A model generated the notes under the pieces. It worked only from the letters and a program-made list of their open reading frames with translations. It did no database searches and was not told the DNA's origin. The position numbers and the translations under genes were made by a program. From Bryobacter sp964387685 (lineage in GTDB: Bacteria > Acidobacteriota > Terriglobia > Bryobacterales > Bryobacteraceae): DNA of 64,000 bases. Shown here in pieces: positions 1 through 7,930 of this stretch. The stretch is taken from NCBI GenBank assembly GCA_964387685.1, contig CAYLXK010000006.1, forward strand, positions 124,001-188,000, in the 5' to 3' direction. The first letter of the stretch is position 1. The number at the start of each line of letters is the position of its first letter.

Positions 1-1
1 G

Positions 2-379
2 ACGGTGATCCTAATTGTTGGCCGGGATTTTGCGATTTCCGGTCTGCGGTCCATTGCATCCAGCGAAGGCTATGTGATCCCAGCCAGCGACTTGGGGAAA
101 TCGAAAATGATGCTGCAGGTGGCCGCCATCTCCTTGACGCTAGTGGCCCTGCGCTGGCCGGAGTGGAAGCCATTGGGTGTCTGGACGATGTGGGCCGCGG
201 TCGTATTCACGATCGCGAGCGCCATCGACTATGTACGCCAGTTCTGGAAAAAGATCGATATTGGCGTGAAGCTGCGGCGTCGCAACGAGCTGTTAGCACT
301 GGAACGGACGCGGCGCAACGCAGCGCGGGCGCACAAGAAGCTAGCGAAGTCCGCCATCAAGCCGGACATAGCGGGCTGA
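2..379 (+). CDS. pgsA: Phosphatidylglycerophosphate synthase, C-terminal part (cut by window edge)
   Basis: The reading frame is open to the left edge, so only the last ~125 codons are present. The visible stretch IVGRDFAISGLRSIASSEG followed by a VIPASDLGKSKMMLQV segment matches the middle of CDP-diacylglycerol--glycerol-3-phosphate 3-phosphatidyltransferases, the membrane enzymes that make phosphatidylglycerophosphate for anionic phospholipids. Two hydrophobic helices follow (about residues 37-50 and 58-75 of the fragment), then a basic tail rich in Arg and Lys that would lie in the cytoplasm. The CDP-alcohol phosphotransferase signature (DGxxAR) would lie upstream of the window. The gene converges on the rodZ-like gene and the two coding ends overlap by 39 bases. 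Confidence 0.85.
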   Translation, partial: TVILIVGRDFAISGLRSIASSEGYVIPASDLGKSKMMLQVAAISLTLVALRWPEWKPLGVWTMWAAVVFTIASAIDYVRQFWKKIDIGVKLRRRNELLALERTRRNAARAHKKLAKSAIKPDIAG

Positions 380-1327
380 GGGGGAACTGAGAGTTCCGGT
401 TGTGGGCGTGGGCAGGGAAGCGGGATTCTCGTTCGTCGCCGAAGGCGCCTTCGGCTTATAGCGCCATCCTTCGGGATTGAACTGCAAGGTCTTTACCTCG
501 CCGAGACCACCGTATTGCAGCGCTTTGCCGTTGTAAATTACGTCAAGCGTGCCGGCGTTGCCGACGATCACCTCAGCGGCAGTGGCATTGATGGATTTTC
601 GCTCACCCGCTTCGATCGTGCCGCCGAAGACTTTCGCGCCATCGGCGGTGATCCGAATCCACGTCAGTTGCTTGGCCACGAGCGTTAGCTGGAATTGTCC
701 GGGGGCCGCTGTCTCGAACGGCTTCGCAGTTCCGATCGGCTTCACAGGAGGAACGGTGGGGGCGGGAGACTCCGCCACGGGCTTCGCTTCTGAAGGGACG
801 GGAGCCGGTCCAGTGGCGGTCTGAGGCAGCTCCGGCACGCTCGACGCCGCAAGGGATGGGCTAGGTGAAGCCGGGCTGCTTGCCGCAACCGGGCTAGCCG
901 CCGGCGGCGTGAAGTTTTGCCACGCAAAGTAACCCGCGCAAGCCGCAATCACGACCCCCGCAAAGGCCAGCCACGCTTTCGACATTCCATCGTCCTGCGG
1001 AGGACGTAGTGGTTCGCCTTTGAGTTTTTCACGCAGGGAAGCGATCTGGGGGTCCGCTTCCGCTACGTTCGGCACGCCCGGCTCGACGACGGGCCGGCTG
1101 GAGACAACGTTGATTTCGCGGTCTATCGCCTCAGAGTCCAGGCCCAGGTAACCCGAGTATTGGCGGACAAAAGCGCGATAGAAGAATTCTCCCGGCAATG
1201 CCGTTAAGTCGTCAGCCTCCAGGGCCTCAAGATACCGCGAGCTAATGCGCGTCTCTTCGGCGATCTTCGAAAGCGAGATCTGACGTTTTTCCCGCTCTTG
1301 CTTTAGCCTTGCGCCCAAGCTTTGCAT
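341..1327 (-). CDS. RodZ-like helix-turn-helix membrane protein (DUF4115)
   Basis: The 328-residue protein starts with a Cro/CI-type helix-turn-helix domain (residues 1-75; GARLKQEREKRQISLSKIAE is typical of HTH_25). It then has an acidic linker, one membrane helix near residues 118-137, a Pro/Ala/Ser-rich periplasmic spacer (140-205) and a beta-rich C-terminal domain (210-285) of the DUF4115 type. This order is that of RodZ, which couples MreB to the cell-wall elongation machinery. The extension after residue 290 is low-complexity and overlaps the end of pgsA on the other strand, so the true stop could have drifted. The ATG at 1327 gives a full HTH domain. The RodZ role is inferred from architecture; other HTH-DUF4115 proteins exist. 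Confidence 0.8.
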   Translation of the reverse strand: MQSLGARLKQEREKRQISLSKIAEETRISSRYLEALEADDLTALPGEFFYRAFVRQYSGYLGLDSEAIDREINVVSSRPVVEPGVPNVAEADPQIASLREKLKGEPLRPPQDDGMSKAWLAFAGVVIAACAGYFAWQNFTPPAASPVAASSPASPSPSLAASSVPELPQTATGPAPVPSEAKPVAESPAPTVPPVKPIGTAKPFETAAPGQFQLTLVAKQLTWIRITADGAKVFGGTIEAGERKSINATAAEVIVGNAGTLDVIYNGKALQYGGLGEVKTLQFNPEGWRYKPKAPSATNENPASLPTPTTGTLSSPSARYVRLDGGLR

Positions 1328-1355
1328 ACTTTTCAGGGGAGACGGTCCTTAACGC

Positions 1356-1361
1356 TATAAT
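1356..1361 (+). promoter_or_regulatory. Candidate -10 element ahead of the glycosyltransferase gene
   Basis: A perfect TATAAT hexamer lies in the gap between the divergent rodZ-like and glycosyltransferase genes. At 16-18 bases upstream there is only a poor -35 match (TTCAGG at 1332-1337). Transcription from here would start close to 1368, leaving almost no leader before the GTG at 1372. Confidence 0.3.
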
Positions 1362-1371
1362 ACATGAGTCT

Positions 1372-2406
1372 GTGCGAAATGAAAGCCCGGTTTTGGCTTC
1401 AATTATCGTCGTTAACTTCAACCGGGCAAACCTCTTAGCCGATTGCCTTCAATCCGTGGAGGCCCAGTCGTATCGAAACTTCGAATTGATCGTCGTAGAT
1501 AACGCGTCGACGGATTCTTCATTAGCTCTTTTGGAAAGCCGCTTCCCCCAGGCGCGGCTCATTCGCAACACAGGGAACGAGGGTTTTTGCGCGGCCAACA
1601 ATCAAGGCTTTGCCGCGGCACGCGGCGAATACTTTGTACTTTTGAACAACGATGCGGTAGCAGACCCGCGCTGGCTGGAGGAGTTGGTTCGCACCGCCGA
1701 GGCGCATCCGCGCGCGGGGATGGTGGCTTCAAAGATTTACGTGCATGGTACCGCCAAGACGATCGACAAGATTGGGCACCTCATCTACTTTGACGGACAG
1801 AATCGAGGGCGTGGCTCAGGCGAGACGGATTGTGGCCAATATGACACACCAGGAGAGGTCCTTTGGCCGGACGGTTGTGCAGCCCTCTTCCGTCGCGAAA
1901 TGATCGAAGAGGCGGGGGGCTTTGATGAAGACTTTTTCGCTTATGCCGACGATGCCGAGTTGGGGATGCGCGGCCGGCTTCTCGGCTGGGAGGCGGTGCT
2001 GGCGCCAGCCTCCCTTGTTTACCACCATCGCGGGGCGACCCTGGGAAAGTACAGTAACGCGCGGATCCATTTGATTGAGCGAAACCGGCTCTGGTTGGCC
2101 GTCTTGCATTTCCCGCTGTGGCTGCTCTTGCTCAATCCCTTTTACTTTGCGGTGCGCCTGCTGGCCAGTTTTTTCGCTAGTACGCGGGATCGGGGCGAGG
2201 CCGCGCATTACCGCGGATTTCGCGCGAAGATAGAGCTGGGCCTGACCCTGCTCCGGGCCGACTTTGCGGCCATCTCTGGACTTACAAGGATGTGGTCCAA
2301 GCGCCGCGCCTTTCGCCAACGGCGGAAACTGGACGACCGCGAGCTCATGAATATACTGCGCCGGCACGCCATTTCGCTGCGCGAACTGACCCACAACCGC
2401 GCCTAA
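1372..2406 (+). CDS. Glycosyltransferase family 2
   Basis: The frame encodes a GT-A fold glycosyltransferase of about 344 residues: SIIVVNFNRANLLADCLQS at the N-terminus, the VVDNASTDSS nucleotide-binding stretch, LLNNDAVADP with the metal-binding DxD-like region, and DEDFFAYADDAELGMR near residue 200, as in rhamnosyl- and related sugar transferases that extend cell-surface polysaccharide. A hydrophobic segment (WLLLLNPFYFAVRLLASFF) suggests membrane attachment. The frame is open further upstream to a TTG at 1309, but that would overlap the rodZ-like gene. GTG 1372 begins a few residues before the conserved core and is preferred; TTG 1393 is also possible. Two methyltransferase genes follow directly, suggesting a glycan or lipid-glycan assembly operon. 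Confidence 0.85.
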   Translation: MRNESPVLASIIVVNFNRANLLADCLQSVEAQSYRNFELIVVDNASTDSSLALLESRFPQARLIRNTGNEGFCAANNQGFAAARGEYFVLLNNDAVADPRWLEELVRTAEAHPRAGMVASKIYVHGTAKTIDKIGHLIYFDGQNRGRGSGETDCGQYDTPGEVLWPDGCAALFRREMIEEAGGFDEDFFAYADDAELGMRGRLLGWEAVLAPASLVYHHRGATLGKYSNARIHLIERNRLWLAVLHFPLWLLLLNPFYFAVRLLASFFASTRDRGEAAHYRGFRAKIELGLTLLRADFAAISGLTRMWSKRRAFRQRRKLDDRELMNILRRHAISLRELTHNRA

Positions 2407-2416
2407 GGAATCCATC

Positions 2417-3418
2417 ATCTCCGCCGAAAACACCACCACCGCGTCTGAGGCCTGCCGGGCGGCTGATGCCTGCACTGCGTGCGGGTCCACGGGCATGCGG
2501 ACGTTGTTTCATGCGGGAGACCGGCTTTACCTCACTACTCCCAAGAGTTTTCTGGTGGTGGAATGCGATCGTTGCCACTTGTTGCGTCTCTATCCCAAGC
2601 CCACGCCCGCGGAGCTGGCCACCTATTACCCCCCCACCTATTGGCACGCGGATGAAGGCTCGAAGATCACCGCGCTCGAGCAATTTTACCGCCGCATGGT
2701 GCTGTCAGATCATGTGCGATTCCTCGAGGGCGCGGTAGCGTCGGCAGCCGCTGGCGAAACGCGGGGGCTGGTGATGGATGTGGGCTGCGGTGGAGGCCTG
2801 CTGTTGCGCCTGATGCGGGAGCGGGGCCATCGCGTGCTGGGCGTCGACTTTTCACTAGACGCGGCGTCGCTCGCCTGGCACGAAAATGGGGTGCCCGCGC
2901 TATGCGCCTCCTTGGCGCAGGCGCCCTTGCCCGAGGGTTGCGTTTCGGTGCTGAGCATGTTTCACGTGCTCGAGCATTTGTACGAACCGCAAAGCTATCT
3001 GGAAGCGGCCCATCGTCTGCTCGCGCCCGGCGGCCGGCTGGTGGTACAGGTGCCCAACGCCTCCAGTTGGCAATTTCTTCTTTTTGGCGAACGTTGGAAC
3101 GGCATCGACGTTCCTCGTCATCTGCACAACTTCCGGCAGCGCGATCTGGAAATTCTGCTCGATCACTGTGGCTTTGTTCCGACGCGAATCAAGCAATTCT
3201 CCTTGCGCGACAATCCGGCCGGCTTTGCCATTAGCCTCGCGCCCGGGCTGGACCCGATGGCGCGCCGCGTGCGTGGGCTTGCCGAGAGCCCCCCGCAGCG
3301 GCTAAGCCGGAACCTGGCGCACTTGGCTCTCACCCTGATGGCCTTACCCTTCTCGATCCTTGAGGCGCTGTGCGGGGCCGGATCGACGATCATGGTCGAA
3401 GCCCGCAAGAAGCCATGA
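2417..3418 (+). CDS. SAM-dependent methyltransferase with N-terminal zinc ribbon (probable AUC start)
   Basis: The core from residue ~90 is a class I methyltransferase with the glycine-rich motif VMDVGCGGGLLLRLM, the acidic residue VLGVDFS, and SMFHVLEHLYEP, as in proteins that methylate sugars or glycan ends. The first ATG is at 2495, but the frame upstream of it encodes DACTACGSTGM, the first CxxC of the zinc ribbon usual in this family; the second, CDRC, lies after the ATG (Cys codons from 2564). The family ribbon therefore needs a start before 2471. Between the in-frame stop at 2387 and 2495 there is no ATG, GTG, TTG or CTG; ATC codons at 2414 and 2417 follow an AAGGA (2405-2409), with a 7-base spacer to 2417. 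A base error in the start codon is the alternative. The stop overlaps the next start (ATGA). Confidence 0.75.
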   Translation: MSAENTTTASEACRAADACTACGSTGMRTLFHAGDRLYLTTPKSFLVVECDRCHLLRLYPKPTPAELATYYPPTYWHADEGSKITALEQFYRRMVLSDHVRFLEGAVASAAAGETRGLVMDVGCGGGLLLRLMRERGHRVLGVDFSLDAASLAWHENGVPALCASLAQAPLPEGCVSVLSMFHVLEHLYEPQSYLEAAHRLLAPGGRLVVQVPNASSWQFLLFGERWNGIDVPRHLHNFRQRDLEILLDHCGFVPTRIKQFSLRDNPAGFAISLAPGLDPMARRVRGLAESPPQRLSRNLAHLALTLMALPFSILEALCGAGSTIMVEARKKP

Positions 3419-4101
3419 GCTATTCCCGCCTGCGTGCAATGGTGCCTGCGTTTCTGCGCGCGCAGATCTTTCATTTCGAAAACGAGATCGAAGAGCGCGT
3501 ACGCGCTTTTGCCGCGCAACTGGCGCCCGCGACGCTGCTACTGGACGCCGGCGCCGGCGAGGGCCAGTATCGGGCTTACTTTCCCCATTGCCGCTATGTA
3601 GGCGTGGATCTGGCCGTAGGCGACCGCGCGTGGAACTATTCGCGCCTGGAGGCGCGAGCCGACTTGCTGCAACTGCCCTTTCGCGACGCAAGCTTCAAAG
3701 CATTCCTAAGCGTCGTTACGCTGGAACATGTCATCGACCCCGGCTTGGCCTTGGCCGAGATGGCTCGCACGGCTGAGCCCGGCGCGCGTCTGCTTCTGGT
3801 GGTTCCCCACGAATGGGAAGTGCACCAGCATCCCCACGATTACTTCCGCTTCACGCGTTACGGCATTGAGCATCTGCTTGACGCCAGCGCCTGGCAGGTG
3901 CAATCCATCACGCCCGGCGGCGGCTTCTTCCGTCTGCTCTCGCGGCGCTTGATGAACTCGCTCCAGTTCTTTCCCGGCTACTTGATGCCGCTGCTGGCCT
4001 TGGGCGTCGTGCCGTTGGCCTTGGTTGTGGCGGGCCTGGATTTTCTCGACCAAAAACGCGACTACACGCTGGGCTATTTTGTGCAGGCCGTTAAGCGCTA
4101 G
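3415..4101 (+). CDS. Class I SAM-dependent methyltransferase
   Basis: This 228-residue protein has a short methyltransferase core: LLLDAGAGEGQYRAYFP (motif I), YVGVDLAVGD (motif II), the YSRLEARADLLQLPFRDASF segment, and VVTLEHVIDPGLALAEMAR. A hydrophobic stretch near the C-terminus (YLMPLLALGVVPLALVVAGL) may anchor it to the membrane. The frame is open upstream to 3370, but the ATG at 3415 overlaps the previous stop as ATGA, the usual sign of translational coupling, so it is chosen. With the glycosyltransferase and zinc-ribbon methyltransferase it forms a three-gene unit, probably for surface glycan modification; the substrate cannot be told from sequence. Its last 11 bases overlap the end of the convergent YdeI-like gene. 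Confidence 0.8.
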   Translation: MSYSRLRAMVPAFLRAQIFHFENEIEERVRAFAAQLAPATLLLDAGAGEGQYRAYFPHCRYVGVDLAVGDRAWNYSRLEARADLLQLPFRDASFKAFLSVVTLEHVIDPGLALAEMARTAEPGARLLLVVPHEWEVHQHPHDYFRFTRYGIEHLLDASAWQVQSITPGGGFFRLLSRRLMNSLQFFPGYLMPLLALGVVPLALVVAGLDFLDQKRDYTLGYFVQAVKR

Positions 4102-4693
4102 CCGATTTCTTGGCCGCAGGAGTGTTGGCGCGGACGTTGCGGCCGGCCAAGCGCGCCGTCTCGGCAATACGGCGGGCGCGCGTCTCGGTCGATTTAGCGG
4201 CGAGGATCCACTCCAGGATGCCGCGCCGCGCCGAGGGTGGAAAGGCGGCAAAATAAGCGCTCGCGTTCTTCACCCTCGCGATGGCCTCCGTCAAATCCGG
4301 CGGCACTATTAGCGCGTCCACATCGTTTAAGGCGTCCCAGGCGCCGCTTCGTTTTGCCTCTCTCACTTTAGCTGCGCCCGCCTCTTGCATAAGCCCAGCC
4401 GCCTCCAGCCGCGCCACGCGCTCCTTGTTGAGCTTCGACCAGCGGCTTTGCGGTTTACGCGGAGACAGCAGCAACATCGTGCGCTTCTCATCCAGTTTGG
4501 CGGGCCGCGAATCGATCCAGCCAAAGCAGAGCGCTTCCTCAACGATGTCGTTGTATTTCAGCTCGCCGCCCTTGTAGGTAACCAGCCAAATGCTTTCGCC
4601 CTGCCGGTAATGTTCGGCTAGCCATTGCCGCCACTCGGCCCGGTTCCGCGCCGTCACCCGCTCCAAATCGAAAAGGGCCATCTCAGAGCTCAT
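4091..4693 (-). CDS. YdeI/OmpD-associated family protein
   Basis: The 200-residue protein carries the WRQWLAEHYRQGESIWLVTYK and EEALCFGWIDSRPAKLDEK segments of the YdeI/OmpD-associated family (bacteriocin-protection type), with LLLSPRKPQSRWSKLNKER in the middle and an alanine/lysine-rich tail like that of related proteins. The molecular role of the family is not settled. The start is ATG 4693 or ATG 4681; the second starts exactly at the conserved MALFDLERV and may be the real one. The N-terminal coding end overlaps the vapC relic by about 11 bases, and the C-terminal end overlaps the convergent methyltransferase gene. Confidence 0.8.
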   Translation of the reverse strand: MSSEMALFDLERVTARNRAEWRQWLAEHYRQGESIWLVTYKGGELKYNDIVEEALCFGWIDSRPAKLDEKRTMLLLSPRKPQSRWSKLNKERVARLEAAGLMQEAGAAKVREAKRSGAWDALNDVDALIVPPDLTEAIARVKNASAYFAAFPPSARRGILEWILAAKSTETRARRIAETARLAGRNVRANTPAAKKSASA

Positions 4694-4880
4694 CCTCGCG
4701 CGACCGTCCGGGGACGCGCGAAAACTCCCAACTCTGGTGCATTACAAGGGTGACTCCTGGTTGCGGAGCCTGCGCGGCAACAAGCATATCGAAGGGGCCG
4801 ATCTTTTCCCCATTGTGTTCCAGATTGAGCTGCCGTTGCGCGGCAATTTTGGCGGTGGCGATGGCGGCGTCGATGGGCAA
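4683..4880 (-). pseudogene. Remnant of a VapC-type PIN toxin
   Basis: The last 65 codons of this minus-strand frame read like the C-terminal half of a VapC PIN-domain ribonuclease. The parts are LPIDAAIATAKIAAQRQL, then EKIGPFDMLVAAQA (family IGPxDxLIAAHA, with the conserved Asp kept), then TLVMHQSWEFSRVPG (family TLVTNNxREFSRVPG, with the Asn residues lost). The N-terminal half with the first catalytic aspartates cannot be found in any frame upstream, and no antitoxin gene is adjacent. It is therefore a decayed toxin-antitoxin locus between the YdeI-like and cupin genes. The rest of the 4881-5046 gap shows nothing I can name. Confidence 0.6.
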
Positions 4881-5046
4881 GGCCCCGTCAGCACTCGCCA
4901 AAGCAGCCCCTTGGCCTGGGAACAGAGGGTTCTGTTCTTTCCCGTCGCTCCCCCAAACAAATCGCAACCTGGCGCCTAGGGGTCCCAAGAGCCGTGCGTG
5001 GATGCCTCCGGAACCGGGCCCAATGCATTACTCTGACTCCAGAGCC

Positions 5047-5490
5047 ATGAAAGCAAGAAAAACCTCCCGCCGCAAACTTCTGCCCGCCCTACTGCTGCCC
5101 GCTGCCCTCGCCCCGGCTGCCGACGAAAAGGCCGCAAAGAAGACGGCCAAGAAACTCCCCGACTTCACCTACACCTTGGAGGAAGCCAAGTTGGTAAAGG
5201 AGACCTTCGGCATCCACCGGCAATATTTCGAGGGCCCCACCGATCAGTTAAAGCTGCTGGTGGCCGGAAGCGTAACCCTGAATCCGGGCGCCACGCCGCA
5301 TCCTCCCCACACCCACCCGGAAGAGGAGATCATGGTGGTCACCGAAGGCACAGGCATCATCGGTCTCAATGGCAAAGACAAGAAGGTGGGCCCCGGCAGC
5401 ATGATGTACTCGGCGGCCAACAAGCCACACGACATCCGCAACACCGGCACCACCCCCTTCACGTTCTACTACTACAAGTGGATCGCCTAG
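5047..5490 (+). CDS. Exported cupin-domain protein
   Basis: The 147-residue protein has a basic, twin-arginine-like N-terminus (KARKTSRRKLLPALLLPAAL) and an Ala-rich cleavage region, so it is probably exported. It is followed by a single cupin barrel with the metal-binding pattern PHPPHTHPEEEIMVVTEGTG (two or three His plus Glu) and the second motif MMYSAANKPHDIRNTG. The reaction cannot be assigned; many such proteins are sugar isomerase-like or quercetinase-like. ATG 5047 starts right at the signal sequence; an in-frame ATG at 5023 is possible but adds nothing conserved. A short stem (5499-5516, CTCAGG/CCTGAG) follows the stop but lacks a T-run. Confidence 0.75.
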   Translation: MKARKTSRRKLLPALLLPAALAPAADEKAAKKTAKKLPDFTYTLEEAKLVKETFGIHRQYFEGPTDQLKLLVAGSVTLNPGATPHPPHTHPEEEIMVVTEGTGIIGLNGKDKKVGPGSMMYSAANKPHDIRNTGTTPFTFYYYKWIA

Positions 5491-5603
5491 GCCCATTTCT
5501 CAGGTGTTCGCCTGAGTCGAGCTAAGGCATTTTTCGACGAGATTTCAGGGTGCTCTTGGATGTAAACACTTAGGCCTAGTACCTCACGATAGGGCTAACT
5601 AAG

Positions 5604-6284
5604 ATGAAACGCCCAGCCGCCCTAGTTCTTTTTGCCTTAGCGCTTGCCAACTTTGAGGCCAGTACCCTTCAGGCCGCGACCTTAAACATCACGAGCGTCG
5701 ATTGGCAGCGTTTTGCCGCCGTCGATCTTCGTGTGGATGGCCAGGACCGGCAATCGTACGCGGGTGTAATCCAGGCCACTTACGACGGGGGCCCGTCCTT
5801 CGACCTCTTCTGTATAGACCTGTTTACGAGCATCAGCTATGGGGTTTGGGACTCTTATACGATATCCCCGCGGTCGGCCTTTCATGAAGAGCGCGCCGCC
5901 TGGCTCTACGCAAACGTCTACACTCCCGCCACAATCAACACGCCGGAATTGGGTGCGGCGCTGCAGATCGCGTTTTGGGACATCGTGCATGACGGGGGCG
6001 ACGGAGTGGACCAGGGCCGCATCCAACGCAGCGCCTCCACGTCGATTACGCTCGTGAATTCCTGGCAGCAATTCCTGGCGGCCAGCCTGGGCCAAACCTC
6101 GCAGAACGCCTCGATTTACATCAACTCGCGCGGCAATACGCCCGCGCAGAGTCTAATCGGCTTGCGCCAGGGCGGAAACACGCCGGCTGCGGAAAATGTG
6201 CCGGAACCGGGAACTTTCGCCCTGCTGGGCGGGGCTTTAGTGTTTGGGGCCTGGCGAGCTCGCCGGGCTGCTAGCCGCCGCTAG
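5604..6284 (+). CDS. PEP-CTERM sorting-signal surface protein
   Basis: The 226-residue protein has a signal peptide (AALVLFALALANFEA) and ends with VPEPGTFALLGGALVFGAW plus basic residues. That is the PEP-CTERM tail recognised by exosortase/archaeosortase-like enzymes, which move proteins to the surface or into extracellular polysaccharide. The body (LNITSVDWQRF to FDLFCIDLFT and WDIVHDGGDG) resembles short secreted PEP-CTERM proteins with a single beta domain; no catalytic motif is seen. Genes for the exosortase and its regulators are not in this window. The 113 bases before it hold no further gene. Confidence 0.85.
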   Translation: MKRPAALVLFALALANFEASTLQAATLNITSVDWQRFAAVDLRVDGQDRQSYAGVIQATYDGGPSFDLFCIDLFTSISYGVWDSYTISPRSAFHEERAAWLYANVYTPATINTPELGAALQIAFWDIVHDGGDGVDQGRIQRSASTSITLVNSWQQFLAASLGQTSQNASIYINSRGNTPAQSLIGLRQGGNTPAAENVPEPGTFALLGGALVFGAWRARRAASRR

Positions 6285-6316
6285 CTCCTCGCTTTCGGAT
6301 ACACTTCCGATTGCTT

Positions 6317-7930
6317 ATGGCCAACGCCGAAACCTCTGCCGCCAAACTAGACCAGCTTTACGAATTCGACCGCGAACCCGTCACCTCCGACCGTCTATTG
6401 GGTCCCGGCTACTTCATTGGCGCCTTTGCCGGGGAACACGTGGCCGCGACCGAATTCGTCATCGGCGCGCTCTTTGTGAACTGGGGCGCGAGCGTAAAGG
6501 ATATCTTCCTGGGCCTGGCGGTGGGGAATTTGTTCGCCGTACTGGCCTGGGCCCTGCTGTGTGCGCCGATCGCGGTAGAAACCCGGCTCACCCTTTACTG
6601 GTACCTGCGCCGCATCGGCGGTCCCGCGATGACGTTGATCTATAACGTCGTGAATGCGGCTTTGTTTTCCGTCCTGGCCGGTTGCATGATCACCGTTTCG
6701 GCCTCCGCCGTGCGCGTGCCTTTTGGCATCCCCCCGCAGGTGAACTGGTATCCCACGGATTGGCGATTTGTCCTGATCGTGATGGGCGTGGGAGCCGTCG
6801 TGGTCACCCTGGCCACGCTCGGCTTCAAGAGCCTGGCGGCATTCTCCAGTGTTTGCTCGCCGTGGATGTTCTTGATGTTCGTCGGTGGCGCACTGACCAT
6901 GTATCCGGTGCTGGCCAAGGCCATCGGCACCGATGATGCCCATGCCGTCTTCCAGACCGTCTGGACCGGACGAAGCCCGGACGGGTCCCCGCCCGTCGGC
7001 TTCGGTAGGATTGCCGCCTTTGCCGCCATTGCCAATCTCGCCATGCACGCGGGCCTTTCCGATATGGCGCTTTTCCGTTATGCCCGGAAGGCCAGCTACG
7101 GCTTCGCCTCCGTCTTTGGCATGTTCCTGGGTCATTACCTGGCCTGGATCTGCGCAGGCATTATGGGCGCAGGCGCCGCGCTGCTTTTGCAGGCGCCGCT
7201 GCCACAACTCGATCCCGGCGCGGTGGCCTACCAGGCCCTGGGTCCGGCCGGCATCCTGGCGGTGGTCTTTGCCGGCTGGACGACCTCCAACCCCACGCTC
7301 TACCGCGCGGGCCTCGCTCTCCAGGCCGTTACTCCCAATTGGTCCCGCACCAAGGTCACGATCGTCACGGGTATCGTCACCACCATCATTGCCTGCTTTC
7401 CTTTTGTCTTCACCCGGCTGCTGGACTTTGTCGGCCTCTACGGTCTGCTGCTTTCCCCCGCTGGCGTGATCGTGCTGACGGAGCATTATCTGTTTCCCCG
7501 GCTCGGGTTGCCGCGTTACGCACAAGGGCAAACTTGGAATATCCCCGCGCTGGTCTCTTGGGGCGGGGCCGTTCTGGTTGCGCTCCTGCTGGAACGCAAC
7601 GGCATCTTGCACCTCTTCTACCTATTCCTGCCCACGGCCGCGCTTACGGCGCTGCTCTATTCGGGGCTGACGATGCTGGCCAAACCGGCGCCGGTTTCTC
7701 AAGAAGCGATGGCGGCCCGGACCTCGGCTCCTGCGGGCGTCCGCTCGACCCGGCGCCCGAACTACATTGCCGGCCTACTGGCTTTGGCCGCCTTGCTCTA
7801 TTGCCTCTATCTGCCGCTCACGGTCTTTGGGGGAGCGCCGCTAGGGGAAATCCGGGGACCGCTCCTGGCGGCAACGGCGATTTATCTCTTGGCGGGCACA
7901 GTCTACTACCGCTCCCAAGAGAGAGCCTAA
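6317..7930 (+). CDS. NCS1-type purine/cytosine permease family transporter
   Basis: The 537-residue protein has about twelve hydrophobic segments and the N-terminal TSDRLLGPGYFIGAFAGEH region, followed by GAxxKDIFLGLAVGNLFAVLAW-type helices, as in the NCS1 family of cation-coupled symporters for nucleobases, hydantoins or related compounds. The ATG at 6317 is chosen over TTG 6311, since the family begins with a short hydrophilic N-terminus. It ends with a 4-base overlap with the convergent rhamnose mutarotase gene. That neighbour hints that the substrate may be a sugar or glycoside breakdown product rather than a nucleobase, but this is inference. Confidence 0.75.
   Translation: MANAETSAAKLDQLYEFDREPVTSDRLLGPGYFIGAFAGEHVAATEFVIGALFVNWGASVKDIFLGLAVGNLFAVLAWALLCAPIAVETRLTLYWYLRRIGGPAMTLIYNVVNAALFSVLAGCMITVSASAVRVPFGIPPQVNWYPTDWRFVLIVMGVGAVVVTLATLGFKSLAAFSSVCSPWMFLMFVGGALTMYPVLAKAIGTDDAHAVFQTVWTGRSPDGSPPVGFGRIAAFAAIANLAMHAGLSDMALFRYARKASYGFASVFGMFLGHYLAWICAGIMGAGAALLLQAPLPQLDPGAVAYQALGPAGILAVVFAGWTTSNPTLYRAGLALQAVTPNWSRTKVTIVTGIVTTIIACFPFVFTRLLDFVGLYGLLLSPAGVIVLTEHYLFPRLGLPRYAQGQTWNIPALVSWGGAVLVALLLERNGILHLFYLFLPTAALTALLYSGLTMLAKPAPVSQEAMAARTSAPAGVRSTRRPNYIAGLLALAALLYCLYLPLTVFGGAPLGEIRGPLLAATAIYLLAGTVYYRSQERA

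Noticed and set aside
5499..5516. Rho-independent terminator after the cupin gene
   Set aside because: The 6-bp stem CTCAGG/CCTGAG is short and has no following T-run; noted only in the cupin entry.
6395..7612. A 405-codon antisense frame across the permease gene
   Set aside because: Product is rich in Gly, Asp, Arg, His with no recognisable fold; it lies opposite twelve clear membrane helices.
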